From assembly GCA_021821225.1 (NCBI GenBank), contig JAKACR010000145.1:1-7056 (forward strand): 7,056 nt of DNA, written 5' to 3'. A program made the translations under genes and the position numbers. Positions 1-5,783 of this stretch are shown here, one piece after another (the first letter of the stretch is position 1; each line of letters opens with the position of its first letter). Source of the DNA: Bacillota bacterium (GTDB taxonomy: Bacteria; Bacillota; Bacilli; Alicyclobacillales; SLC66). Below the pieces are notes generated by a model. It was not told the DNA's origin and did not search any database. It saw only the letters and a program-made list of their open reading frames with translations.

Positions 1-1145
1 CGGCCGGCGCCGGTCGCCGGCCTCCTGTCGCCCGCCACCGCTCCCGCGCCGCGCGCGCCGGCGCCGCGGGCATCGGACGTTGAACTCCGGCTGCCGCCGA
101 AACCACTCCGTTGCGCGCCACCCGGAACCCCTGACCCATAGCGTGCGGAACCGCCGGAGCCACCGGATGAATCGTTGCGCATAGCTCCTCCATACCCGCC
201 GCCAGAACGTGGACCGCCGGAACGCGAAGAACCGTACCCGCCTCCTGTGCGCGGTCGGCCGCCGTATGCGCCGGTGTCGCCACCCGCCGTTCGCGGTGCG
301 GCGGACGCGCCTGCGCGAGGCCCGCCATACCCTCCCGCGCTTCCACTCTGGCGCGATTGTCCGCCAGACCTGTCAGGGCCGGAACGCGGACCGCCACCGG
401 AACCCATCCCGCCGTGCCGCTGTTCACCGGAGTAGCCGCCCGTCCTTTGCCCGCGGTCGCCGCCGGAACGATCCGCTCCTGCGGCATCGCGTCCGGAACC
501 ACGTTCCGGGCGATCGTCATGCCGGCGCGCGCCCGGAACGCTGTCGCGGCGCGGCGCACTGCCGATATGACGCGGCGCGGAGGACTGCTGCGCGCCGAGC
601 GCAGCGCGCGGTGACCCCACGCCTTGCGTGGAGCGCGCGCCCGTGACCTGCGCCGCGTTATCGTCGAGCTTGTGCTCGCGCGGTTCAACCGGGCGCACGG
701 CAACATCGCCCGCCGTTTCTGTCAGCGCCGCGGAAACAGCGGCGCGTCCGGCGTCTTGCGAAGGGGCCGTCCGCTGTGCCGCATAGTCGCCTCCGCCCGC
801 CGTGCGGGTCTGGATTCCCGTTGCGGCCGAGCCGGCGACCCGCCCCGCCTCCATGCGCTCCGCCATTACCCCGGCCTCTTGCCTCTCAGCCGCTTCCGTC
901 CGCCGCTGTTCCGCCATTCTTCTGCGTTCCGCCTCTCTGGCCTGCTGTCTTTGCTGTTCCGCCGTGCGGGTCGCCGCGCGCGCCTTCACATCAGAGAAAA
1001 ACCCCTCCACCGCCGCCACCATCTCTGGTTCCATCACGCTCATGTGATTGTTCACCGGGATATTCAGCCGGCTGAGGATGGTGATGATCTCCTTGCTGGA
1101 CATATTCAGTTGCTTGGCGTATTCATACACGCGAAGTTTCGTCAA
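1..1145 (-). CDS. infB: Translation initiation factor IF-2, N-terminal part (partial)
   Basis: IF-2 is the GTPase that brings fMet-tRNA to the 30S subunit and promotes subunit joining. Only the first 381 codons are here; the gene leaves the window at its left edge before the GTPase domain. Residues 1-52 are the IF2_N helical domain, with the family's opening pattern (TKLRVYEYAKQLNMSSKEII, then LNIPVNNHMSVM). Residues 53-100 are highly charged and likely helical. From about 101 the protein is low complexity, and from about 212 it is dominated by Gly, Arg, Ser and Tyr with RSGG, GGGYG and GGYGG motifs. The start is TTG at 1145-1143, preceded by GGGGGTGA with 6-nt spacing. It overlaps the ylxQ stop in the tetranucleotide TTGA, which suggests translational coupling. 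No frameshift is seen. The family call is certain; the missing C-terminal part cannot be judged. Confidence 0.95.
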   Translation of the reverse strand, partial: MTKLRVYEYAKQLNMSSKEIITILSRLNIPVNNHMSVMEPEMVAAVEGFFSDVKARAATRTAEQQRQQAREAERRRMAEQRRTEAAERQEAGVMAERMEAGRVAGSAATGIQTRTAGGGDYAAQRTAPSQDAGRAAVSAALTETAGDVAVRPVEPREHKLDDNAAQVTGARSTQGVGSPRAALGAQQSSAPRHIGSAPRRDSVPGARRHDDRPERGSGRDAAGADRSGGDRGQRTGGYSGEQRHGGMGSGGGPRSGPDRSGGQSRQSGSAGGYGGPRAGASAAPRTAGGDTGAYGGRPRTGGGYGSSRSGGPRSGGGYGGAMRNDSSGGSGGSARYGSGVPGGAQRSGFGGSRSSTSDARGAGARGAGAVAGDRRPATGAG

Positions 1146-1462
1146 ATACCGTCACCCCCGGAAGACTCTGTTGCTGCCCGAACGATCTGCTGCGCCCATT
1201 GGTTTGAAATTATGCCCACTGCGGTCCGCACCTCCTTGCCGACGGCTTTTCCCAACTGCGCCTTTTCCGGTCCGGCGACAGTCGGCACATGATAATAAGA
1301 ACACTTGTCGCGCAATTTCTTTGCGCCGTTTCCCCCGATATCGCTCGCGATCACCACAGCCCGCGCCTTCCCCGCGCGCACCGCCCGGATGCACGCATCT
1401 TCTCCGGAGACGACACAGCCCGCGCGCGCCGCCATCCCCAACAATCCCGCCAGATCAGCCAT
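1142..1462 (-). CDS. ylxQ: L7Ae/L30e-family K-turn RNA-binding protein (YlxQ)
   Basis: A small (106 aa) ribosomal-protein-L7Ae/L30e/S12e/Gadd45-family protein, the usual gene between ylxR and infB in Firmicutes. Family members bind kink-turn RNA and associate with ribosomal or structured RNA; the exact role of this one is not settled. The sequence shows the family's early LLGMAARAG and SGE segment (about residues 7-20), the AVRAGKARAVVIASD core (about 27-41), the KKLRDKC segment where the RNA-binding loop lies (about 48-54), and a LGKAVGKE stretch (about 70-77). Length is normal. The ATG at 1462 overlaps the end of rnpM by 8 bases, and its SD (GGCGGGA-like) is weak, so translation is probably coupled to rnpM. 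Its stop overlaps the infB start. The synonym rplGA is sometimes used. Confidence 0.92.
   Translation of the reverse strand: MADLAGLLGMAARAGCVVSGEDACIRAVRAGKARAVVIASDIGGNGAKKLRDKCSYYHVPTVAGPEKAQLGKAVGKEVRTAVGIISNQWAQQIVRAATESSGGDGI
1152..1159 (-). promoter_or_regulatory. Ribosome binding site of infB
   Basis: GGGGGTGA on the minus strand, 6 nt before the TTG codon, lies inside the last codons of ylxQ. It supports TTG at 1145 as the infB start, because no ATG or GTG fits the conserved N-terminus. Confidence 0.7.
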
Positions 1463-1733
1463 CAGTCCCGCCGGCTTCCATCAGCCGCGACAATTCTTCG
1501 TACACGTCGGGCGACACGCTCACTTTCAATCCGCGATCAAGCGCCCTGCGTTTTTTCGCTTGATCAAAACACTCGCGCCGCGGGCAGATGTACGCGCCGC
1601 GCCCGTTGCGTTTCCCCGTCGGATCCAGCACAATCTCGCCTGTCGGCGTCAACACAATACGCAACATACTGCGTTTCGGCCTTTGCTCCTGACATCCGAC
1701 GCACTGCCGCTCCGGCACCCTGCGGGTCGGCAA
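1455..1733 (-). CDS. rnpM: YlxR/RnpM family RNA-binding protein (RNase P modulator)
   Basis: A 92-residue YlxR (DUF448) protein. In Bacillus subtilis YlxR has been renamed RnpM because it binds RNase P RNA and lowers its activity; that function is carried over from the family. The GRGAY motif is at residues 44-48, inside the usual [14 protein letters not shown] context, followed by the basic [12 protein letters not shown] helix (59-70). Four cysteines are arranged CxxC (11, 14) and CxxxxC (50, 55), a possible metal site found only in part of the family. Start choice: a GTG at 1748 directly after the nusA stop would add five residues. The strong SD GGAGGTGG (1746-1739) lies inside those codons and is ideally placed for TTG at 1733, which gives a typical N-terminus ([11 protein letters not shown]). 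I therefore prefer TTG; GTG remains possible. Confidence 0.9.
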   Translation of the reverse strand: MPTRRVPERQCVGCQEQRPKRSMLRIVLTPTGEIVLDPTGKRNGRGAYICPRRECFDQAKKRRALDRGLKVSVSPDVYEELSRLMEAGGTDG

Positions 1734-1738
1734 GGAGA

Positions 1739-1746
1739 CCACCTCC
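1739..1746 (-). promoter_or_regulatory. Ribosome binding site deciding the rnpM start
   Basis: GGAGGTGG on the minus strand. The GGAGG core ends 8 nt before TTG at 1733. The site begins 2 bases into the alternative GTG codon at 1748, so it cannot serve that start. Confidence 0.65.
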
Positions 1747-1748
1747 AC

Positions 1749-2831
1749 TCAATCAAACAGGAGATCGCGCGCAAGGTCGGCAAAAACCGAGGTGGAACGC
1801 CCCACCTGCGTCTCGCTCTTGATGTCGATCTTCCAGCCGGTCAGTTTTGCCGCCAGACGCGCATTCTGTCCCTCCCTGCCGATCGCCAGGGACAACTGGT
1901 GGTCGGGCACCGTGACGCGAGCGATCTTATCGCCGTCGTTCACTTCGACATCCACAACCTTGGCCGGCGAAAGACTGCTCGCCACATAAATCGCGGGGTC
2001 GTTGCTCCACTCGATGACATCGATCTTCTCACCCTGCAATTCTGAGACGACCGACTGAATTCGCATCCCGCGCGGCCCCACACAGGCGCCGATCGCGTCG
2101 ACATCCAGATTGCGCGAGAACACCGCCACCTTTGAGCGGTGGCCTGCCTCGCGCGCGACGGATTTCACCTCGACGACTCCCTCGTAGATTTCCGGCACCT
2201 CCAGTTCCAGCAGACGGCGGAGAAACCCGGCGGTTGTCCTCGACAACAGGATCTGCGGCCCTTTGGTCGTGCGCTCGACGCGCGATATGAACGCCTTCAC
2301 CCTGTCGCCCAAGCGGAACTTCTCTCCCGGAATGGTTTCTCCCACCGGCAGAAGAGCCTCCGTGCGGTCCAGTTCTACATAAAAGTAGCGCGCGTCCTGC
2401 CGGGCGACCACGCCCGTGATGATGTCCTCTTCCATGTCAGCGTACGCTGTGTAGATGATGCCGCGTTCCGCCTCCCGGATGCGCTGCGTGACGACCTGCT
2501 TCGCCGTCTGTGCCGCGATGCGGCCGAACGCCCGCGGCGTTACCTCCAGTTCCACCACGTCGCCCAGTTGAAATTTTGGATTGATCTGCTCCGCCGCGTC
2601 CAATGAAATCTCAAGTCGTTGATCCGCTGGATTCTCGACCACCGTTTTACGCGCAAACACGCGAAACTCTCCGGATGCGCGGTCGATCTCCACGCGCACA
2701 TTTTGCGCCGAACTGAAGTTGCGTTTGTACGCGGAGATCAGCGCCGCCTCAATCGCCTCGATCAGCACCTCGCTGCTGATTCCGCGATCGCGCTCCAACT
2801 CCTGCAATGCCTGCAAAAAATCCGCGTTCAA
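1749..2831 (-). CDS. nusA: Transcription termination/antitermination factor NusA
   Basis: NusA binds RNA polymerase and nascent RNA and modulates pausing, intrinsic termination and antitermination. The 360 residues are close to the usual Gram-positive length. Domains in order: the RNAP-binding N-terminal domain, about 1-130 ([18 protein letters not shown]); the S1 domain, about 135-198; KH1 with its GxxG loop GPRG at 252-255; and KH2 with GREG at 318-321, in the context [25 protein letters not shown]. There are no acidic AR repeats, as expected outside Proteobacteria. Start choice: a GTG at 2861 would add ten residues ([10 protein letters not shown]) encoded by the SD region itself. TTG at 2831 lies 10-12 nt behind GGGGAGGAGA and gives the conserved family start, so it is chosen. 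The TGA stop is followed by rnpM with almost no gap. rimP lies 70 bases upstream. Confidence 0.97.
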   Translation of the reverse strand: MNADFLQALQELERDRGISSEVLIEAIEAALISAYKRNFSSAQNVRVEIDRASGEFRVFARKTVVENPADQRLEISLDAAEQINPKFQLGDVVELEVTPRAFGRIAAQTAKQVVTQRIREAERGIIYTAYADMEEDIITGVVARQDARYFYVELDRTEALLPVGETIPGEKFRLGDRVKAFISRVERTTKGPQILLSRTTAGFLRRLLELEVPEIYEGVVEVKSVAREAGHRSKVAVFSRNLDVDAIGACVGPRGMRIQSVVSELQGEKIDVIEWSNDPAIYVASSLSPAKVVDVEVNDGDKIARVTVPDHQLSLAIGREGQNARLAAKLTGWKIDIKSETQVGRSTSVFADLARDLLFD

Positions 2832-2840
2832 TGTTTTTTC

Positions 2841-2850
2841 TCTCCTCCCC
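2841..2850 (-). promoter_or_regulatory. Ribosome binding site deciding the nusA start
   Basis: GGGGAGGAGA on the minus strand, 10-12 nt before TTG at 2831. It lies within the in-frame extension from GTG 2861, which argues that the extension is not translated. Confidence 0.7.
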
Positions 2851-2872
2851 GCGAGCGACACATCGCTTCGCG
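2850..2872 (-). other. Imperfect hairpin just upstream of the nusA ribosome binding site
   Basis: On the minus strand CGCG+AGCGA can pair with TCGCT+CGCG around a TGTG loop: nine base pairs with one bulged base. It ends at the first base of the nusA SD. It is followed by GGGAGGAGAG and a short A run rather than a T run, so it is not an intrinsic terminator. It could affect nusA translation or be an RNA-processing site. The pairing is seen; the function is unknown. Confidence 0.4.
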
Positions 2873-2901
2873 ACCGGCTTTCACGCGGTGTGCTAAATCA
2901 C

Positions 2902-3366
2902 CTACCACGAAATGGCCAAACGCGCATTTGCCACTTTTTTCTCGGGGACCGTCAGGCTGTCTTTCTCCAGCGCAATGCGCAACTCTCCATCACCATAGAA
3001 CACCAGAATACCTTCCAGTGATTTGTGGCCGTCATAGGGTTCATAGAAAGAAAGGTGAACACGCTTCCCGATTGCGAGTTCAAAATCGCGTGCGCGTTTT
3101 AGCGGTCGCTCGGCGCCCGCCGAGGATACTTCCAGAAAATACGCGTTCGGTATCGGGTCGCGTTCATCGAGCAAACGCGAAAGCCGCTCGCTGACAAACG
3201 CGCAGTCGTCCAGATCCACAGCTCCCCCCGGGCGTTCGAGAAAAATGCGCAGCATCCAGTTGGCGCCTTCCTTTTTGTATTCCGTCTCGACAAGCTCCAG
3301 CCCGGCCTCATCAAGAATGGGCGCGACCATCTCTTCAATGAGATCGGTCACTTTCTGCTTCGACAT
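2902..3366 (-). CDS. rimP: Ribosome maturation factor RimP
   Basis: RimP assists maturation of the 30S subunit, acting on pre-30S particles in the cytoplasm. The 154 residues match the family length. The N-terminal alpha/beta domain (about 1-80) carries LELVETEY and NWMLRIFLE, followed by the VDLDDCAFVSERLSRLLDE segment. The signature LEVSSAGAERPL (about residues 78-89) leads into the SH3-like C-terminal domain (RDFELAIGKRVHLSFYEP onward). ATG at 3366 has a good SD, GGGAGG, at 3378-3373 with 6-nt spacing. It is the first gene of the rimP-nusA-rnpM-ylxQ-infB operon, with its own promoter and a leader hairpin upstream. In most Firmicutes polC is directly next to rimP; here the ars operon separates them. 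Confidence 0.96.
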   Translation of the reverse strand: MSKQKVTDLIEEMVAPILDEAGLELVETEYKKEGANWMLRIFLERPGGAVDLDDCAFVSERLSRLLDERDPIPNAYFLEVSSAGAERPLKRARDFELAIGKRVHLSFYEPYDGHKSLEGILVFYGDGELRIALEKDSLTVPEKKVANARLAISW

Positions 3367-3421
3367 ACAAAGCCTCCCTGCATGTGCGCTTGCCCGGGGT
3401 CACGCCGATGACACAAACGAA

Positions 3422-3442
3422 AGAGTGGGGAAACCCCACTCT
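3422..3442 (-). promoter_or_regulatory. Strong hairpin in the rimP operon leader (possible attenuator)
   Basis: A perfect 9-bp inverted repeat, AGAGTGGGG / CCCCACTCT, with a 3-nt loop. It lies about 30 nt after the predicted rimP transcription start and about 55 nt before the rimP ATG. Read toward rimP, the stem is followed by TTCGTTTGTG, a broken T tract, so it could be a weak terminator or attenuator. On the plus strand no T tract follows. NusA and rimP operon leaders are known places for attenuation in bacteria; that this one attenuates is inference. Confidence 0.6.
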
Positions 3443-3479
3443 CGCAGCACACGTACGTATGTTACGGACCATCTGCTCC

Positions 3480-3508
3480 ATTATAGCATGGGCTGATTGT
3501 CCTTGCAA
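3480..3508 (-). promoter_or_regulatory. Sigma-A-type promoter of the rimP-nusA-infB operon
   Basis: On the minus strand the -10 box is a perfect TATAAT (3485-3480), preceded by TGC (extended -10). A -35 box TTGCAA (3508-3503, 4 of 6 matches to consensus) lies at the ideal 17-bp spacing. The predicted start is near 3474-3472, giving a leader of roughly 105 nt before rimP. It diverges from the ars promoter. Confidence 0.75.
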
Positions 3509-3522
3509 CGCCCATTTTTCCG

Positions 3523-3552
3523 CTGTCACCTATCGGTCTGTCACGTATCGGT
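3523..3552. repeat. Tandem 15-bp direct repeat in the rimP/arsR intergenic region
   Basis: Two head-to-tail copies, CTGTCACcTATCGGT (3523-3537) and CTGTCACgTATCGGT (3538-3552), differ at one base. A reverse-complement copy of the first seven bases, GTGACAG, follows at 3560-3566, overlapping the spacer of the ars promoter. The repeats end one base before the ars -35 hexamer and start about 15 bp from the rimP -35. This spacing fits a protein binding site with half-sites about 1.5 helical turns apart; the binder is unknown. Confidence 0.7.
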
Positions 3553-3553
3553 C

Positions 3554-3582
3554 TTGACAGTGACAGTGTTCTATTTTAACAT
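3554..3582 (+). promoter_or_regulatory. Probable ars operon promoter
   Basis: A perfect -35 TTGACA (3554-3559), then 17 bp, then TAACAT (3577-3582, 4 of 6 matches to TATAAT). The predicted start is near 3589, about 40 nt before arsR. A perfect TATAAT at 3596-3601 is also present, but no good -35 lies 16-18 bp before it. The stretch 3561-3600 has only 9 G/C bases in 40, in sharp contrast to the surroundings. Confidence 0.6.
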
Positions 3583-3586
3583 TCGA

Positions 3587-3598
3587 ATATACTTATAT
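3587..3598. promoter_or_regulatory. Candidate ArsR operator (AT-rich inverted repeat)
   Basis: ATATA-CT-TATAT is a perfect inverted repeat with a 2-bp centre, just after the palindrome ATTCGAAT (3581-3588), around the predicted ars start site. ArsR/SmtB repressors bind AT-rich imperfect dyads that overlap or follow the promoter, so this is the best operator candidate. Assignment is by position and base composition only. Confidence 0.4.
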
Positions 3599-3628
3599 AA
3601 TGATGGGGATGGGGGTGAACGAAGCGAG

Positions 3629-3961
3629 ATGAGCGATCCCTTCGCAGACAGGGCGGATATTTTCAAGGCGCTGGCGGATAAGACGCGCCTGCACATTCTT
3701 GCATTGCTTGCCACAGAGGAACTCTGTGTGTGCGAACTCGTGGCGGTGTTTGACATGACACAACCGAGCATCTCGCAACATCTGCGCAAATTGCGACAGG
3801 CGGGGCTAGTGAAAGAACACAAAACCGCGCAGTGGGTGTTTTATGCGCTGGACGGCTCCGCGTTTCCGCTGATCGAACAGATCGTGGACGCCCTGCCCGA
3901 CGTTTCAGAAGAGATTGCGCGATTGCAGAGACAGGGCCTGCGCGTGCAGTGTCATGTATAG
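3629..3961 (+). CDS. arsR: ArsR-family arsenite-responsive repressor
   Basis: A 110-residue winged-helix repressor of the ArsR/SmtB family, expected to block the ars promoter until trivalent arsenic or antimony binds. The opening FKALADKTRLHILALLATEE is typical. The metal site ELCVCEL places Cys33 and Cys35 in the helix equivalent to the plasmid R773 ArsR site. The R773 third cysteine position is Val38 here. A further cysteine, Cys108, sits three residues from the C-terminus. The recognition helix is MTQPSISQHLRKLRQAGLV (43-61), followed by the beta wing (HKTAQWVFYAL). ATG at 3629 was chosen because the family match begins there. GGGGGTGA lies 10 nt upstream, and the longer in-frame extension back to 3497 crosses the promoter. 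It is the first gene of the operon, with 17 bases before arsB. Confidence 0.93.
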   Translation: MSDPFADRADIFKALADKTRLHILALLATEELCVCELVAVFDMTQPSISQHLRKLRQAGLVKEHKTAQWVFYALDGSAFPLIEQIVDALPDVSEEIARLQRQGLRVQCHV

Positions 3962-3978
3962 ATGGGAGGGGCCAAGAG

Positions 3979-5271
3979 ATGGCCGGGCTTGCAGTCGGTA
4001 TTTTTTTTCTTACTTTGATTTTCGTCATCTGGCAGCCCAAGGGCTTGTCGATTGGCTGGAGCGCACTTGGCGGCGCTGTGCTGGCTCTCTTGTTTCACGT
4101 CGTAACGCTCTACAACGTCGTTGAGGTGACCCGGATTGTCTGGGACGCGACACTCACGTTCGTGGCCATTATCATCATCGCATCGATCCTTGACAAGATT
4201 GGCTTCTTTGAATGGGCCGCGCTGAAGATGGCGCACGCCGCCGGAGGGGACGGGCGGAAAGTGTTTCTCTACGTGACACTCCTCGGCGCTTTGGTGGCCG
4301 CTTTCTTCGCCAATGATGGCGCGGCGCTGATTTTGACACCGATTGTGCTGGAAAAGGTCAAACTGCTGAAATTTGATCTGAAAAAGATGTTGCCGTTCAT
4401 CATGGCGAGCGGTTTTATTGCAGACACCACGTCGCTGCCGCTCATCGTCAGTAACCTGGTCAATATCGTCTCAGCCGATTACTTCCATATCGGATTTCTC
4501 AGCTATGCGCTGCACATGATTGTGCCGGATGTCTTTTCACTGGTGGCCAGCATTGTTGTTCTGTACCTTGTATTTGGCAGGAATATTCCGAAAACCTACA
4601 ATCCAGCGGACTTGCCTGAGCCGGCCAGGGCCATTGCGCATCAGGGAATGTTCCGGGCGTCCTGGGTCATTCTTGGCATTCTGCTCGTGGGTTACATCCT
4701 GACAGAACTCCTGCACATTCCTGTCTCAATGGTGGCTGGGCTCGCGGCCATCGTGTTTCTTGTCAGCGCCGGACGGACGAACATCGTACGTCCGTGGAGC
4801 GTCGTCCGTGAGGCGCCGTGGGCGATCGTCGTGTTCTCCATCGGGATGTATGTGGTGGTATTCGGGCTGCGCAATGCCGGGTTCACGAACATTCTCGGGC
4901 ATGTAATAGAGGGGGCCGCTCACGGTGGTTTGTACGCAGGCACGCTGGCCACCGGGTTTCTTGCCGCCGCGCTTTCAAGCATCATGAACAACATGCCAAC
5001 GGTCATGTTCGACGCGCTCGCCATTCATTCAATTCATGTTCCGGGCGTCATGCATCAGGCTTTGGTTTATGCGAATGTGATCGGCTGCGACCTGGGGCCG
5101 AAGATCACCCCGATTGGCTCACTGGCTACGTTGTTATGGCTGCACGTACTGAAAAAAAGAGGCATCACCATCACGTGGGGCCGGTATTTCAAAGCGGGCA
5201 TCGTGTTAACGATTCCAACCCTGTTTGTCACACTGTCGGGGTTGTACCTGTGGACAGTCCTGGTTGGATGA
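3979..5271 (+). CDS. arsB: Arsenite efflux permease ArsB
   Basis: An integral membrane As(III)/Sb(III) extrusion permease. Without ArsA it works as a proton-coupled antiporter. The 430 residues match the classic ArsB length (about 429). The sequence is hydrophobic throughout, with around a dozen likely membrane segments. Family landmarks in order: GLSIGWSALGGA (22-33), FFEWAALKMAHAAGGDGRKVF (76-96), FFANDGAALILTPIVLE (109-125), ADTTSLPLIVSNLVNIVSADYF (148-169), NNMPTVM (337-343), and GCDLGPKITPIGSLATLLWL (369-388), in which Cys370 corresponds to the single conserved cysteine of ArsB. This is ArsB rather than Acr3. The true start is ATG 3979, with GGGAGGGG 7 nt upstream; the longer open frame back to 3832 overlaps arsR. 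No arsA or arsD accompanies it. Confidence 0.96.
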   Translation: MAGLAVGIFFLTLIFVIWQPKGLSIGWSALGGAVLALLFHVVTLYNVVEVTRIVWDATLTFVAIIIIASILDKIGFFEWAALKMAHAAGGDGRKVFLYVTLLGALVAAFFANDGAALILTPIVLEKVKLLKFDLKKMLPFIMASGFIADTTSLPLIVSNLVNIVSADYFHIGFLSYALHMIVPDVFSLVASIVVLYLVFGRNIPKTYNPADLPEPARAIAHQGMFRASWVILGILLVGYILTELLHIPVSMVAGLAAIVFLVSAGRTNIVRPWSVVREAPWAIVVFSIGMYVVVFGLRNAGFTNILGHVIEGAAHGGLYAGTLATGFLAAALSSIMNNMPTVMFDALAIHSIHVPGVMHQALVYANVIGCDLGPKITPIGSLATLLWLHVLKKRGITITWGRYFKAGIVLTIPTLFVTLSGLYLWTVLVG

Positions 5272-5320
5272 TCGGCGGCGGGCGCGTGAATTGAATAAAG
5301 AATATGGAGGAGTAAAAGAC

Positions 5321-5758
5321 ATGGCAAAGCAGAGTGAAGCGAAGAAGCCGTTAATCTACTTTATTTGCACAGGAAACTCCTGTCGGAGCCAAATGGCCGA
5401 AGGGTGGAGGCGCCGTCTCTTTGGGGATCGAATCGACTTTGCCAGCGCGGGAATCGAAGCGCACGGTCTCAATCCCCGCGCCGTGAAGGCGATGATGGAA
5501 GCGGGCGTCGACATTTCGCATCACCAATCGTCGCTCATCGACCAGGACCTGTTGATGCGAGCCGATTTTGTGATCACACTCTGCGGCGACGCCAATGACC
5601 GTTGTCCGATCACGCCGTCTTCCGTGCAACGCCTGCATTGGGGCTTTGAAGATCCGGCGCGGGCGACTGGAAACGAAACAGAGATCATGAGCAAATTTCA
5701 CGAGGTGCGCGATGCGATCCGGAAGCGTCTGGAACATTTTGTGCACGAAGAGATGTAG
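5321..5758 (+). CDS. arsC: Arsenate reductase, thioredoxin-coupled (LMW-PTP fold)
   Basis: Reduces arsenate to arsenite in the cytoplasm for export by ArsB, using thioredoxin as electron donor. It belongs to the low-molecular-weight tyrosine phosphatase fold family typified by Staphylococcus aureus pI258 ArsC, not the glutaredoxin-linked E. coli type. Of 145 residues, the P-loop CTGNSCR is at 16-22, with nucleophile Cys16 and Arg22. The other two triad cysteines are Cys88 and Cys95 in TLCGDANDRCP, with the same seven-residue spacing as in pI258. The general-acid Asp111 lies in HWGFEDPA. All catalytic residues are present, so the enzyme looks functional. ATG at 5321 has a strong SD, GGAGGAG, 8 nt upstream. 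The gap to arsB is 49 bases, with no terminator seen, so it is probably cotranscribed. Downstream it converges with polC. Confidence 0.96.
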   Translation: MAKQSEAKKPLIYFICTGNSCRSQMAEGWRRRLFGDRIDFASAGIEAHGLNPRAVKAMMEAGVDISHHQSSLIDQDLLMRADFVITLCGDANDRCPITPSSVQRLHWGFEDPARATGNETEIMSKFHEVRDAIRKRLEHFVHEEM

Positions 5759-5765
5759 TCTTCTT

Positions 5766-5783
5766 GGGGACACTAAGGTCTCC
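5766..5783 (+). terminator. Weak hairpin after arsC (possible terminator)
   Basis: GGGGAC and GTCTCC can form a 6-bp stem (one G-U pair) with a 6-nt loop, 8 nt after the arsC stop. No T tract follows directly; only a TTTT appears about 9 nt later. A second small repeat, GTCTC/GAGAC (5807-5821), lies nearer the polC end. Neither is a convincing intrinsic terminator. The 77 bases between arsC and polC hold nothing else I can identify. Confidence 0.25.

Noticed and set aside
175..435. Proline-rich plus-strand open frame resembling a repeat protein
   Set aside because: It is the complement of the Gly/Arg-rich IF-2 linker; Pro codons mirror Gly codons.
624..1292. 222-residue plus-strand open frame
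   Set aside because: Antisense to infB and ylxQ in very GC-rich DNA where stops are scarce; the composition (Arg, His, Pro) and lack of any family pattern mark it as a shadow.
3451..3458. Perfect palindrome ACGTACGT as an operator
   Set aside because: Only 8 bp, lies in the rimP leader downstream of its start site, and no second copy is seen nearby.
3523..3566. CRISPR-like repeats or insertion-sequence end
   Set aside because: Only two contiguous copies without spacers, and no matching inverted end is seen near the other edge of the ars cassette.
3497..3628. N-terminal extension of ArsR from an upstream start
   Set aside because: It would run through the promoter and direct repeats and matches nothing in the ArsR family, which begins at 3629.
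3832..3978. N-terminal extension of ArsB
   Set aside because: It overlaps arsR in another frame; ATG 3979 has a proper SD and gives the normal ArsB length.
3663..4040. 125-residue minus-strand open frame
   Set aside because: Antisense to arsR and the start of arsB, with no SD or recognisable family.
5225..5320. N-terminal extension of ArsC
   Set aside because: It overlaps the end of arsB and ignores the strong SD in front of ATG 5321.
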